A stretch of 64,000 bases of DNA from Pseudomonas iranensis (GTDB taxonomy: Bacteria > Pseudomonadota > Gammaproteobacteria > Pseudomonadales > Pseudomonadaceae), in contig NZ_CP077092.1 of NCBI RefSeq assembly GCF_014268585.2, positions 682,001-746,000 on the forward strand, in the 5' to 3' direction. The notes beneath the pieces were generated by a model. The model ran no database searches and was not told the origin of the DNA. It was given only the letters and a program-made list of their open reading frames with translations. Positions within the stretch are counted from its first letter, which is position 1; every line of letters begins with the position of its first letter. Made by a program: the position numbers and the translations under genes. Below, piece after piece: positions 8,315 through 20,676 of this stretch.

Positions 8315-9015
8315 ACACGATTTTTCCACGCATGTTGGCAGTCAGGTTGCTGGCCGAGCAGGGTTCGCAGCAGGTTGAGCGCGTGCGGCCAGTGCGCCTT
8401 GGACCGGGTTTCGGTGCTGCTGTTCAGGGTCAGCCGCCAGTCGGTACCGGGCGTGAGCAATAAACCCAGCGCGTAAGGGAATGGCACGTCATCGACCCAC
8501 TGCGAATAGGCCTCGGGCGGTTGTTCTTCGGTGATCACCAGCAGCACGGCCGGGGCGCCTTCATCAAGCAGTGCCGCTGCTTCGAGCATGCCGTGTTCAA
8601 GGCCATCGCCAGCCGCCGCGAGGGCGGTCATTTCGCTGGTTTCACCGCGCATGATCGACCACAAACCGATGATCGCGTTATGCACTGAAAGGCTGAATTG
8701 GGTCGGCGACAAGGGCTGTTCGGTGGCCAGATCGCGGAGGATTTCGAATGTGCGTGGGGTTTCGCCGTGCCGCGAGACGAACACCAGTGGCAGATGGTCC
8801 CGGCCTTCGGCCAGCGGCCAGCCAACGCTGAAGGCCATCCGCGCCAGGCGGCTGAGGCGACGGCGTTGCATGGCCGGCAGAAACGACACATCGGGCGCGG
8901 CATCACTGCTCTGCAGCACGACCGGTTGTCGGCTCCAGGCCTGCCAGGCGTCCACGCTGTCGAGCCCCGGGGCCCACGCGCGCCATTGGGCGATGTTGAA
9001 GTTGATCACGGACAT
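8290..9015 (-). CDS. Beta-ketoacyl synthase-like N-terminal domain protein, first gene of the APE operon
   Basis: A 241-residue protein matching the short ketoacyl-synthase-like proteins that head aryl polyene operons. The segment [20 protein letters not shown] lies where a ketosynthase carries its nucleophilic cysteine region, but no cysteine is present in it, and the later half of a full thiolase fold is missing. It therefore cannot be a condensing enzyme alone; a chain-length-factor-like or partner role is inferred. The start at 9015 ([14 protein letters not shown]) is the first gene after a 356 bp intergenic region, so the operon promoter must lie upstream. The next gene overlaps it by 25 bp. 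Confidence 0.85.
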   Translation of the reverse strand: MSVINFNIAQWRAWAPGLDSVDAWQAWSRQPVVLQSSDAAPDVSFLPAMQRRRLSRLARMAFSVGWPLAEGRDHLPLVFVSRHGETPRTFEILRDLATEQPLSPTQFSLSVHNAIIGLWSIMRGETSEMTALAAAGDGLEHGMLEAAALLDEGAPAVLLVITEEQPPEAYSQWVDDVPFPYALGLLLTPGTDWRLTLNSSTETRSKAHWPHALNLLRTLLGQQPDCQHAWKNRVWTWHRNP

Positions 9016-9371
9016 TCATCCCGCCCCTGCGGGCTTTCGTTGACGCGTTGAGTCGCCAGCGCCGCAGCAGGCTTGGCTTGGCGCAGGGCGCCGGGTGGCG
9101 CGCATTATCCCGGTGCGACGGGTGTGTAGCAAATGTTGGTTACATTTTGCCCAACAAAATGTACCGAGCGGTTCGCTGCATGGCTATCACTTGGCCATTA
9201 TCCAGATTTGACGCGGCGTGTCTGTCAGGTGTCTCTGGGATGGCTGGCGGTTTTTTCCATGCCTGGGCGTCGATTTTTACACCTGACGACGTAGTCCATG
9301 TCGGTGAAGGTAGCGAAGCGCGGTCACCGCCAACTACACTCGGTCATTCTTTGATACACGGAGGTTTGGTC
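9016..9371. other. Divergent intergenic region between the APE operon and the ParA-like gene
   Basis: This 356 bp stretch has no credible gene. It must hold the leftward promoter of the aryl polyene operon and the rightward promoter of the ParA-like gene. The only strong structure is the palindrome at 9141-9163. No confident -35/-10 pair was found by eye in either direction. Confidence 0.7.
9141..9163. promoter_or_regulatory. Perfect 9+9 bp palindrome upstream of the APE operon (candidate operator)
   Basis: The arms TACATTTTG (9141-9149) and CAAAATGTA (9155-9163) are perfect reverse complements around the 5-base spacer CCCAA. The site is 126-148 bp upstream of the first aryl polyene gene and about 210 bp upstream of the ParA-like gene. 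There is no U-tract, so it does not look like a terminator. The size and symmetry suit a dimeric repressor. The regulator is not identified and none is encoded nearby. Confidence 0.5.
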
Positions 9372-10142
9372 ATGCGGCGCGTGGTGTTCAATCAGAAAGG
9401 TGGCGTGGGCAAATCCAGCATCGCCTGCAATCTGGCGGCGGTCAGCGCCAGCGAGGGTTATCGCACGTTGTTGGTCGACCTCGATGCCCAGGCCAATTCC
9501 ACTCAGTATCTGACCGGGCTCACCGGCGATGACATTCCGATGGGCATCGCCGATTTCTTCAAACAGAGCCTGTCTTCAGGGCCGTTCTCGAAAAAGAATC
9601 AGGCGGACATCTACGAAACCCCTTTCGACAACCTGCACATCATCACCGCCACCGCCGAACTGGCCGACCTGCAGCCCAAGCTCGAGGCCAAGCACAAGAT
9701 CAACAAGCTGCGTAAGTTGCTCGATGAGCTATCGGAAGACTACGACCGGATCTATCTCGATACCCCGCCAGCACTGAATTTCTACGCGGTATCGGCGCTG
9801 ATTGCCGCGGATCGAGTATTGATTCCCTTTGACTGCGACAGCTTTTCACGTCAGGCCCTGTACGGACTGATCGCCGAGATCGAAGAGTTGAAGGATGACC
9901 ACAACGAAGGGTTGGAAGTCGAAGGCATTGTGGTCAATCAGTTTCAGGCGCGGGCCAGCCTGCCACAGCAGATGCTCGATGAGTTGATCGCCGAAGGCTT
10001 GCCGGTATTACCGGTGTATCTGAGCAGTTCGGTGCGCATGCGCGAGTCGCACCAAGCGAGCATGCCGCTGATCCACCTCGATCCACGGCACAAGCTGACC
10101 CAGCAGTTTGTGGAACTGCACAATCTGCTGGAAGACCACTGA
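9372..10142 (+). CDS. ParA/MinD-family ATPase
   Basis: A 256-residue deviant Walker ATPase. The Walker A motif KGGVGKSS is at residues 9-16, with the signature lysine of the ParA/MinD group, followed by [13 protein letters not shown] (Walker A') and [12 protein letters not shown] (Walker B). The start at 9372 has a GGAGG site 7 bases upstream; the longer upstream frame is intergenic. No parB or plasmid origin is adjacent, so this is a solo chromosomal member of the family, as found at this position in several pseudomonads. Its cargo is unknown; positioning of a chemosensory or envelope complex is possible, but nothing here shows it. Confidence 0.88.
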   Translation: MRRVVFNQKGGVGKSSIACNLAAVSASEGYRTLLVDLDAQANSTQYLTGLTGDDIPMGIADFFKQSLSSGPFSKKNQADIYETPFDNLHIITATAELADLQPKLEAKHKINKLRKLLDELSEDYDRIYLDTPPALNFYAVSALIAADRVLIPFDCDSFSRQALYGLIAEIEELKDDHNEGLEVEGIVVNQFQARASLPQQMLDELIAEGLPVLPVYLSSSVRMRESHQASMPLIHLDPRHKLTQQFVELHNLLEDH

Positions 10143-10163
10143 TTCCCCGACTCACACGCAAAT

Positions 10164-10259
10164 CCTGTGGGAGCGAGCCTGCTCGCGAAGAGGCCGGCAC
10201 ATTCAACATCGGCGCTGAATGATCGACCGCCTTCGCCAGCAGGCTCGCTTCCACAGGGT
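10164..10259. repeat. REP pair (GAGCGAGCCTGCTCGCGA family), inverted
   Basis: Two copies of the REP consensus in opposite orientation, GGGAGCGAGCCTGCTCGCGA at about 10168-10188 and its inverted, slightly diverged partner at 10231-10258. They lie between the convergent 3' ends of the ParA-like gene and trxC, where such pairs often act as transcript-end hairpins. Confidence 0.9.
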
Positions 10260-10272
10260 GATCTGTGGTGGG

Positions 10273-10707
10273 TCAGATGCCTTGGCTACGCAGCCACGCC
10301 ATCAACTGCGGCAATGGCGACGCACCACTTTGCCGCGCTACTTCCCTGCCGTTTTTAAACAGAATCAGACTCGGAATCGAGCGAATCCCCAACTGCGCCG
10401 ACAACTGCTGGTTCGCTTCGCTGTCGAGCTTGGCCAGCCGACACTTGCCCGCCAACTGTGCCGCAGCCTGTTCGAACACCGGCGCGAACGACTTGCACGG
10501 CCCGCACCAGTCCGCCCAGACATCCACCAGTAACGGCAGATCGCCCTTGATCTGACTGGCGTAATCGCCTTGCTTGAGTTCGAAAGGCTTGCTCAGCAGT
10601 ACCGCAGATTTGCAGCGTCCGCACTTGGGTTGATCGGCGAGACGCTCGGCTGGAATGCGGTTGACGCCGTTGCAGGAGGGGCAGGGGATGAGGAGTGGGG
10701 TGGTCAT
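10273..10707 (-). CDS. trxC: Thioredoxin 2 (zinc-binding thioredoxin TrxC)
   Basis: A 144-residue thioredoxin with the N-terminal zinc site of the Trx2 type: Cys9/Cys12 in CPSC and Cys29/Cys32 in CGRC. The redox-active site WADWCGPCK is at about residues 64-72, with the cysteines at 68 and 71, and the cis-proline loop is IRSIPSL. This four-cysteine zinc domain separates it from housekeeping TrxA. It is a cytoplasmic disulfide reductase used mainly in oxidative stress. It is transcribed alone, convergent with the ParA-like gene across a REP pair. The start (MTTPLLIPCPSC) places the zinc motif as in known TrxC. Confidence 0.94.
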   Translation of the reverse strand: MTTPLLIPCPSCNGVNRIPAERLADQPKCGRCKSAVLLSKPFELKQGDYASQIKGDLPLLVDVWADWCGPCKSFAPVFEQAAAQLAGKCRLAKLDSEANQQLSAQLGIRSIPSLILFKNGREVARQSGASPLPQLMAWLRSQGI

Positions 10708-10902
10708 GATTGGTTCTCTGATAGGCAGTCTATAGAACTGATTTGGAGTCGATCTGCCAACTTATCAATGTCGCAACTGCTCACATTTTCTCAAAACAGT
10801 TCCGGGATCGATGGCTAGTCTGAAGACCAATTCGGCGTTTAACGCTTGTCGTGAGGAGATCGCTTTGTCTTTATCTGCGTGCTACTTTTGTTGCACTAGT
10901 CG

Positions 10903-10919
10903 AGGAATCGATGATTCCT
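10903..10919. promoter_or_regulatory. 7+7 bp palindrome in the toxin-antitoxin promoter (candidate antitoxin operator)
   Basis: AGGAATC (10903-10909) and GATTCCT (10913-10919) are perfect inverted repeats separated by GAT. The site ends 23 bp before the antitoxin ATG at 10943. MazE-type antitoxins usually repress their own promoters by binding palindromes in this position, so this is the obvious candidate operator. Confidence 0.5.
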
Positions 10920-10942
10920 ATGCATCAAATCGGAGCGACATA

Positions 10943-11212
10943 ATGTCCGTAACTTCCAAGATACGCCGCCAAGGCGGCGCTGCCGTCATTACGATTCCGC
11001 CCACGCTTTTAAAGTTGTTGCATCTGGAGGTTGGCGCACAGCTAGAGCTGAATGTGGTCGATGGCGAACTGATTGCTCGTCCAGCCGTAGCCGCTACGCG
11101 TAAGCGTTATAGTTTGTCAGAGCTACTCGAAGGCGCAGAAGAATTGCAGAAACTTAACGCCCAGACTAGCGAGACCCTTGAAGGTGATTCTGTCGGCCGG
11201 GAGCTGGGTTGA
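10943..11212 (+). CDS. AbrB/MazE-family antitoxin
   Basis: An 89-residue protein with an N-terminal swapped-hairpin AbrB domain, SKIRRQGGAAVITIPPTLLK and onward to about residue 45, which binds operator DNA, and an acidic C-terminal tail that would wrap the toxin. The start at 10943 has GGAG 7 bases upstream; the longer open frame to the left is AT-richer leader. The stop overlaps the toxin start in a TGATG arrangement, so the pair is co-translated. It should neutralise the adjacent toxin and repress its own promoter through the palindrome at 10903-10919. Confidence 0.9.
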   Translation: MSVTSKIRRQGGAAVITIPPTLLKLLHLEVGAQLELNVVDGELIARPAVAATRKRYSLSELLEGAEELQKLNAQTSETLEGDSVGRELG

Positions 11213-11574
11213 TGGTGCGCCGACAGCCCCCTCAGCGGGGTGACGTTTACTGGATTGATCCAAACCCAGTGGCGGGGCGGGAGATGATGAACAGACATCG
11301 CTTTGTGGTGATCACGCCCAGAGAGATCAACGCATTGGGCGTGAGCATGACGGTGCCTGTTACTAGCGGTGGGAATTTCAGCCGGAATATGGGTTTGGCG
11401 GTCGCCATTACTGGCCACGAAACCAATGGTGTAGCGGTGTGTAATCAGGTTCGCAGTTTTGACATAGAACAACGGGTACGAGACGGCACGGCCAAATTCA
11501 TCGAGCGACTGGATGACGTGACAATGTCTGACATCGTCGACCGTGTAATCAGTGCAATCGACCCGCTAAGCTGA
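11212..11574 (+). CDS. MazF/PemK-family endoribonuclease toxin (ChpB-like)
   Basis: A 120-residue toxin. RGDVYWIDPNPVAGRE at about 9-24 is the conserved N-terminal strand with catalytic Arg, TSGGNFSRNMG is the TxGGNFxR segment typical of ChpB, and GVAVCNQVRSFD is the strand that dimerises. All family landmarks are present, so it appears intact. Related enzymes cut mRNA at short specific sequences and stall growth. The start overlaps the antitoxin stop by one base. The gene converges on selO with only 5 bp between stops and no visible terminator. Confidence 0.9.
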   Translation: MVRRQPPQRGDVYWIDPNPVAGREMMNRHRFVVITPREINALGVSMTVPVTSGGNFSRNMGLAVAITGHETNGVAVCNQVRSFDIEQRVRDGTAKFIERLDDVTMSDIVDRVISAIDPLS

Positions 11575-11579
11575 AGCGC

Positions 11580-13091
<1,512 letters not shown>

Positions 13092-16000
13092 TTAGTCGAG
13101 TTTGCTCGGTGGCGGTTCCGGCAACGGTTTCTGCCCGTCGACGACCGGCACGATGGTTTTGTTCTCCGGCTCCACAGGCACCATCTTGTATTCCTGACCG
13201 TGCAGGTTCTTCAGGTAAACCTCCATCTGCCGGAATGAGATGTTGATGTGCTGCTTCTTGAACTCGCGATTGATGAAGCGGTTGACCTCATCCAGCACCG
13301 GGTTGCGGTCACCGAGATCGCGCACATGCATGCGCAGTTCGTGGTCGAGGGTGCTTTCGCCGAAGTTGAGGAAGTACACGTGCGGCTCCGGTTCTTTGAG
13401 CACACGCGGGTTCTCCCGGGCCGCTTTGAGCAGCAGTTCCTTGACCAGGTCCAGATCCGAACCGTAATCGACGCCCAGTTTCAGCGTGACCCGGGTAATG
13501 GTGTCGGTCAGCGACCAGTTGATCAGTTGCCCGGTGATGAACGTCTTGTTCGGGACAATGATGTCCTTGCGGTCAAAATCCGTGATGGTCGTGGCGCGGA
13601 TGCGGATCTTGCTCACCGTGCCCGACAGGTTGCCGATGGTGATGGTGTCACCGATCCGCACCGGGCGTTCGAAGAGGATCATGATGCCGGAGATGAAGTT
13701 GGCGAAGATCTCCTGCATACCGAAACCGAGGCCCACCGACAGCGCCGCCACCAGCCACTGCAACTTGTCCCAACTGACGCCGAGGGTCGACAGGGTGGTG
13801 ACGAAACCAACGCCGGCAATCACGTAGGACAGCAGCGTGGTTGTTGCATAAGCGCTGCCCTGGGCCAGATTGAGCTTGGACAGTACGAACACTTCGAGTA
13901 GGCCGGGCAAGTTGCGCGCCAGCGCGAAGGTGATGCCGATGATGATCAGCGCACCGAGCATGTCGCCGATGCTGATCGGCACCATGCTCATGTTGGCGCC
14001 GGTGCCGCTGGTGTATTCGTAGAGGGTGATGTTGTCCAGGTACGAGAACACCGAAATCAGGTCCGACCAGACCCAGTACAGCGCCGCGATGAAACCGCCG
14101 AGCAGGGCCAGACGAATCAGGCGCAGGGACTGTTCGTTGACCTTTTCAATGTCCAGCGTCGGCTCTTCGATCACCGCTTCGCCGTCGCCGGCCTCTTTTG
14201 CCGCCTGCCGTTTGGCCAGTGCGCGCTGATAAGCCAAACGCCGCGCGGCAACGCTCAAGCCACGCACGAAGGTCGCCTCGATCACCAGCCAGAACATCAG
14301 CAGGTACAGGGTGTTGATCAAGCGATCGCTGAGTTTCAGCGCGGTGTAGTAATAGCCGAAGCACACCGCGACAAACAGGGCGATCGGCAACAGGGTGAAC
14401 ATCACCCCAACGGCTTTGCGGAACAGCGAGGCATTCTGGTGCGTCGGGCTGCTGATCAGCAGGCGACTGAGCAGCCACGCCATCAAGGCGTAGCAGGTCA
14501 GCACCACCGGCATGCCGAGCACGTCATCGGCCAGCGCCGCCGGTTGCAACTCGGCGACGGCCACCACGGCCACCAGCGCCATTACTACCAGGCCGAGTCG
14601 ACGCACCCAGCCCTGAAGGAACTCGACCTGCGGCTTCTCCCAGCGGAAGTGCAATTCCGCCACGCCACCCGGCGCAAGAATCCGGTACGCGGTGTAGAAC
14701 ACCAGCCAGGCCTGACCCATCTGCAACAGCGCCGCGCCCATATTGGCGTTCTGCCCGCGCGCGTCGATCTGCAAGGCCAGACCGCATAGCGCCAGACCCA
14801 GCGCCACCGGCATCGCCAACAGGATGTTGATCAGAATCGCCTGCGGCGTGTGCCATTGGCTGTCGCGCTTGAAGTGGCCGATGTCCTGGTGAACCTTGTT
14901 AAGTCGTCCGTACAGGGCCTTGCGTCGCCACAACAGGGCGCCAATCAGCAGCGCCAGAGGCAAGAACAGCAATGGCCGCTGGGTCAGGCCGTCAGCCAGC
15001 TCGCTCAGGCTCGACGCCCAGGGCAAGGTATTGACCTGCCGCTCCAGGCGCTCGGGCACACCGCGCATCCATTCCACGTCCAGCGGCTTGTTGCTGGGGA
15101 TCCAGAACATCTGTTCGTCGAGGGTCGCGCGCAGGCTTTGCGCGGTGCTCAGCAATTGTTTCTGGTTGAGCTGCAGGGTGATCGATTCATTGAGCATCGC
15201 GCTCAACTCGCGGTTCAGCCGCTCGAGCAGATCAGCGCGGGTGTTGGCCAGATCGAGCAGGCTCTTGCGCAATTGCGGGGTGACCTGCTCCGGCGGCTGG
15301 GTGGCCAGCAAATTGTCGACGTAGGTCGCCGGATTGCTCAGCAGCTCCCGCTGCTGGCTGACATCGAACTGATACAGACGAATATCGGCAATCTGGTCGG
15401 CGAGGTCGCGGTCGACCTTCAAATGCGGCAGCGCCTGCTTCTGTTTGTAGAGGATTTTCGACAGCAGCAGGCTGCCCTTGAGCACGTTGATTTGCTCGTC
15501 CAGTGCCGAATCGCTCTGGGTCAGGGTGTCGAGTTGCTGTTTGGTCTGCAGGTTCTGCTGCGTGACTTCGTTGAGACGGTCGGTGCTCTTGAGCAAATAG
15601 TCGGAAAGCTTGAGGTTGGTCGCGCTCTCACTCGCCAGCAGGCTGCTGCCGCCGGCCTTCTGCGCTTCGATCGATTGCTGGGTAACGGTTTCCTGCGACT
15701 GCGCCAGACGCTTCTGGTTAATCAGGGTTTGCAGTTCCTGGATCTCGCGGTCGAGGCGATCGGATTTCTCCGAAAGCAAGTCGTGCTGGGCATTGCCGAG
15801 ATCCTGCAACTGGGTGTTGCCGGCCAGTTCCTGGCGGCGCAGCGGAATCAGCGCATTGAGTGCGGCGAGTTCGGCGTTCAACTGGTCGCGCTGTTCGGCG
15901 GTGACCGTTTTGCCGGTGTCCTTGCCGGATTTGAGGATGGTGTTGATCTGCTGGATGCGCGTCTGGCTGGCGGAAATCTCCGCCTGAGCGCGCTCGGGGC

Positions 16001-16445
16001 GAGTCTGTGCAGTGATGATCAGGCTGTTGGCTTCGGCCAGGGCTTTTTGCAGATCGCTCTGCTGGGTCGAGCGATCGGTAAGGATCTGCTCCAGTTGCTG
16101 GATCGACTCTTTCGGAAAACGCTGCGCTACCGGCACCGGTGCGGTGGCCTTGAGGCGGCTGAGTTCGCGGGTATTTTCAATCGTCTGCTTCGGCGCGTTG
16201 GCCAGCTGACGCTTGAGATCGATCAGCTTCTGCTCGTAATCACGCTGGTTGTTCAGCTGATTGAGGGTGTTCTGCAGGACGGTCTGCAGGGTCTTCTTGT
16301 CGGCGTCCGGCAGTTTGCTGTCGGCCAGCTTGTCGAGGCTGGCCTGCACGGCATCGCTGGACGGTGGTTCGGCAGCATGCAGCGGGCCGACGACAAGACT
16401 GAGGCCCAGCAGGGCCGCGGCGAAAAAGGAGCGCAGGGTAGGCAT
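13092..16445 (-). CDS. mscK: Mechanosensitive channel MscK/KefA
   Basis: A 1117-residue MscS-superfamily channel of the large MscK type. It has a signal peptide (MPTLRSFFAAALLGLSLVVG), a long periplasmic coiled-coil and Gln-rich region to about residue 470, and many hydrophobic helices from about 480 to 880. The conserved pore and beta domain follows, seen as GLGFGMQEIFANFISGIMIL and VRIGDTITIGNLSGTVSKIR. The channel opens under membrane tension or osmotic downshock to release solutes, and in MscK the gating also depends on external potassium. The acidic, Pro-rich tail ends in PPPSKLD. It sits between an antiporter gene and selO on the same strand. Confidence 0.93.
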   Translation of the reverse strand: MPTLRSFFAAALLGLSLVVGPLHAAEPPSSDAVQASLDKLADSKLPDADKKTLQTVLQNTLNQLNNQRDYEQKLIDLKRQLANAPKQTIENTRELSRLKATAPVPVAQRFPKESIQQLEQILTDRSTQQSDLQKALAEANSLIITAQTRPERAQAEISASQTRIQQINTILKSGKDTGKTVTAEQRDQLNAELAALNALIPLRRQELAGNTQLQDLGNAQHDLLSEKSDRLDREIQELQTLINQKRLAQSQETVTQQSIEAQKAGGSSLLASESATNLKLSDYLLKSTDRLNEVTQQNLQTKQQLDTLTQSDSALDEQINVLKGSLLLSKILYKQKQALPHLKVDRDLADQIADIRLYQFDVSQQRELLSNPATYVDNLLATQPPEQVTPQLRKSLLDLANTRADLLERLNRELSAMLNESITLQLNQKQLLSTAQSLRATLDEQMFWIPSNKPLDVEWMRGVPERLERQVNTLPWASSLSELADGLTQRPLLFLPLALLIGALLWRRKALYGRLNKVHQDIGHFKRDSQWHTPQAILINILLAMPVALGLALCGLALQIDARGQNANMGAALLQMGQAWLVFYTAYRILAPGGVAELHFRWEKPQVEFLQGWVRRLGLVVMALVAVVAVAELQPAALADDVLGMPVVLTCYALMAWLLSRLLISSPTHQNASLFRKAVGVMFTLLPIALFVAVCFGYYYTALKLSDRLINTLYLLMFWLVIEATFVRGLSVAARRLAYQRALAKRQAAKEAGDGEAVIEEPTLDIEKVNEQSLRLIRLALLGGFIAALYWVWSDLISVFSYLDNITLYEYTSGTGANMSMVPISIGDMLGALIIIGITFALARNLPGLLEVFVLSKLNLAQGSAYATTTLLSYVIAGVGFVTTLSTLGVSWDKLQWLVAALSVGLGFGMQEIFANFISGIMILFERPVRIGDTITIGNLSGTVSKIRIRATTITDFDRKDIIVPNKTFITGQLINWSLTDTITRVTLKLGVDYGSDLDLVKELLLKAARENPRVLKEPEPHVYFLNFGESTLDHELRMHVRDLGDRNPVLDEVNRFINREFKKQHINISFRQMEVYLKNLHGQEYKMVPVEPENKTIVPVVDGQKPLPEPPPSKLD

Positions 16446-16479
16446 AGAGACCGGTCAAGCAAGTGAGAGTGGGAGCAGT

Positions 16480-18222
<1,743 letters not shown>

Positions 18223-18543
18223 AGGCAGTACTCCAGAAGCATAAAGACGAGGCACAAACTGACCATGCAGTCTGCGTGCCAGCGATTCTAACCTGTTGAA
18301 ATGTGATGCTGTCAAAAAGGATTTCAGGGGGGCATCGGAATTTGAGTTCGGCACGGCATTGCTGCCCCTCACCCTAGCCCTCTCCCGGAGGGAGAGGGGA
18401 CTGACCGGGGTGAATATACCTGCTGCTGCGCCCTGAACTACCGAGTCGAACGGGCATTTCGAAAGCCCCCCGATCTGCTCCCTTTCCCCCTCTCCCTCTG
18501 GGAGAGGGCTGGGGTGAGGGGCTTTTGATCTTGATCTCAAAAG
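18223..18543. repeat. Intergenic region holding an inverted pair of the CCCTCACCCTAGCCCTCTCCC repeat family
   Basis: One copy at about 18365-18402 (CCCTCACCCTAGCCCTCTCC and onward) and an inverted copy at about 18487-18521 face each other, each with its own internal hairpin (CTCTCCC...GGGAGAG). The same family recurs at 35366-35640. Nothing gene-like was found in the remaining bases, apart from the start region of the antiporter. Confidence 0.85.
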
Positions 18544-20169
18544 TTACAGGCTGAACCGCCCAACCATGTTGTTAAGGTCCAGCGCCAAGCGCGACAGCTC
18601 ATTGCTCGCTGCGCTGGTCTGATTGGCGCCGGTCGCCGACTGCACCGACAGATCGCGGATGTTGACCAGATTGCGATCGACTTCCCGCGCCACCTGCGCC
18701 TGCTCTTCGGCGGCGCTGGCGATAACCAGGTTGCGCTCGTTGATTTCGACGATGGCGCTGTTGATGGTGTCCAGCGACATCCCGGCGCCACGGGCGATAT
18801 TCAAGGTCGATTCGGCGCGCTCGGTGCTGTTGCGCATCGAATCCACGGCGTGTTCGGTGCCGCTCTGGATGCTGCCGATCATGCGTTCGATTTCGCTGGT
18901 CGACTGCTGGGTGCGGTGGGCCAGTGCGCGCACTTCGTCCGCCACTACGGCGAAACCACGACCGGCCTCACCGGCACGGGCCGCTTCGATGGCTGCGTTC
19001 AATGCCAGCAGGTTGGTCTGGTCGGCGAGGCCACGAATCACGTCGAGCACCTTGCCGATGTCGCGGGATTCATTGGCCAGGTCGCCGATCAGCGACGCGG
19101 TGCTCTGCACATCGGCGCTCATGCGTTCGATGGCGCTGACGGTTTCTTGCACCAGATCACGACCGTCGCCCGCCGAAGTGGTGGCGTTTTTCGAGGCTTC
19201 CGAAGTGCTGACCGCGTTGCGCGCGACTTCCTCGACGGCGCTGGTCATCTCATTGACCGCAGTGGCGGCCTGCTCGATTTCGTTGTTCTGCTGGGTCAGG
19301 CCGCGCGCACTTTCGTCGGTGACGCTGTTCAGCTCTTCCGCAGCAGACGCAAGCTGTGTGGCCGAACCGGAGATGCGCTGCAGGGTGTCGCGCAGCTTCG
19401 ATTGCATCTTCGCCATCGCCGCCAGCAGGCGCCCGGCTTCATCTTCGCCATCGACATGGATCGGCTGGGTGAGGTTGCCTTCGGCGATGGTTTCCGCCGC
19501 CTCGAGTGCCTTGGAAATCGGCTTGGTAATGCTCACGGTCAGCAACCAGGCGAACAGCAGGGTCAGGCCGCTGGCGATCACCAGCAGGGTCACCACCAGA
19601 TCGAACGACAGCGAATACTGATCCTTCGCGCCCTGATCAGTCTCGGCAATCTGCTGGGTGTTGATCTCCAGCAAGCGCGCCAGCGCGGTATTCACCGCTT
19701 CCGAATTGCTCAACAAATCGCTGTTGAGCATCTGTTGCAACTCGGCGATCTGGTTGTTGCGCGACAGGGTTTTCATGCGTTCTTCAAGCTGACGGTACTG
19801 CGCCAGCAATTGCACGTACTGATCGTACGCCGCACGCTCCTGCGGGCCTTCGATCAGTGGCTCGTATGCGCGTTGCGCATCGGCGATCTGGCGATTGCGC
19901 AGGTCGAACAGCTCGATGGTTTTCTGCTGCACGTCGGGTTCGCGGTTGATCAGCAGGCGATACGAGAGCACGCGCAGGCGCAGGGTCAGTTGAGTGAATT
20001 CATCGAGGGCCTTGATCGATGGCACGCTGGCGGTGGCGATGTCTTCGCCGGCCGCGCGGATCTTGCTCATCTGGTTCAGCGCAAACACGCCGAGGATCAA
20101 CATCAGGCCGCCGATCAGGGCGAAGCCGGTGAACGCCCGTGGGGCGATATTCATATTGCGAAGGGACAT
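18544..20169 (-). CDS. Methyl-accepting chemotaxis protein with four-helix-bundle sensor
   Basis: A 541-residue chemoreceptor. A membrane helix at about 12-32, a mostly helical periplasmic domain of about 155 residues (4HB_MCP type), a second helix at about 189-212 and a HAMP segment ([14 protein letters not shown]) lead into the cytoplasmic signalling rod. The hairpin tip [20 protein letters not shown] is intact for CheA/CheW contact. It ends in NNMVGRFSL without a C-terminal CheR-docking pentapeptide. The ligand cannot be predicted. It is transcribed alone, away from the coiled-coil/ZapA genes. Confidence 0.93.
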   Translation of the reverse strand: MSLRNMNIAPRAFTGFALIGGLMLILGVFALNQMSKIRAAGEDIATASVPSIKALDEFTQLTLRLRVLSYRLLINREPDVQQKTIELFDLRNRQIADAQRAYEPLIEGPQERAAYDQYVQLLAQYRQLEERMKTLSRNNQIAELQQMLNSDLLSNSEAVNTALARLLEINTQQIAETDQGAKDQYSLSFDLVVTLLVIASGLTLLFAWLLTVSITKPISKALEAAETIAEGNLTQPIHVDGEDEAGRLLAAMAKMQSKLRDTLQRISGSATQLASAAEELNSVTDESARGLTQQNNEIEQAATAVNEMTSAVEEVARNAVSTSEASKNATTSAGDGRDLVQETVSAIERMSADVQSTASLIGDLANESRDIGKVLDVIRGLADQTNLLALNAAIEAARAGEAGRGFAVVADEVRALAHRTQQSTSEIERMIGSIQSGTEHAVDSMRNSTERAESTLNIARGAGMSLDTINSAIVEINERNLVIASAAEEQAQVAREVDRNLVNIRDLSVQSATGANQTSAASNELSRLALDLNNMVGRFSL

Positions 20170-20445
20170 GGGCGGATACCGAAAAGGGCCGCATCCATGC
20201 GGGCTGAGACTGCTGTATGGGTGACTTATCGGTCATACGACTAAAGTCTTGAGGTGGTGTGCGTATTTGTCGCAGACAGGCTTGAGCGACGAAGTGCAGG
20301 AACCAGATCGACCAATCACAGTCTTTTAAACTCGCGAGAACGCTTGCCCCCAGGAAAATCAAGGCCTTGCGCCGGTTTAACCCTGGCATCCGTGGTGACT
20401 TTTCTTTATCGTACGCGCCCTTTGAAAAACGCTTGGAAGATCAAA

Positions 20446-20676
20446 ATGTTGGAAGCATCCCTCAGCCAATTGGAACAGCTCGTCAGCGACCTGGTGCAAC
20501 AGAACCAGACCTTGCTGCAGACCAACCAGACCCTGTCCACGGAACTGGCCCAGGCCAAGGATGAAAACGAAAACCTGCAACTGAACCTGATGGAGCAGGA
20601 AGAAAAACACGGCGCCACCGCCGCGCGCATTCAGGCGCTGGTTGATCGCGTCAATGCCGGTCCTGTCAGCGCATGA
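20446..20676 (+). CDS. Small coiled-coil protein of the TIGR02449 type (ZapB-like)
   Basis: A 76-residue, almost fully helical protein rich in Gln, Leu and Asn (LEQLVSDLVQQNQTLLQTNQ), with a heptad pattern through its whole length. This matches the small TIGR02449 proteins found directly upstream of zapA in gammaproteobacteria. The start at 20446 begins the coiled coil; upstream codons are non-homologous leader. Its stop overlaps the zapA start in ATGA, so the pair is coupled. A structural role in division-ring assembly beside ZapA is inferred from neighbourhood and shape. Confidence 0.85.
   Translation: MLEASLSQLEQLVSDLVQQNQTLLQTNQTLSTELAQAKDENENLQLNLMEQEEKHGATAARIQALVDRVNAGPVSA

Noticed and set aside
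9372..10142. Plasmid or phage partition system
   Set aside because: Only the ParA-like ATPase is present, without parB, parS-like repeats or replication genes.
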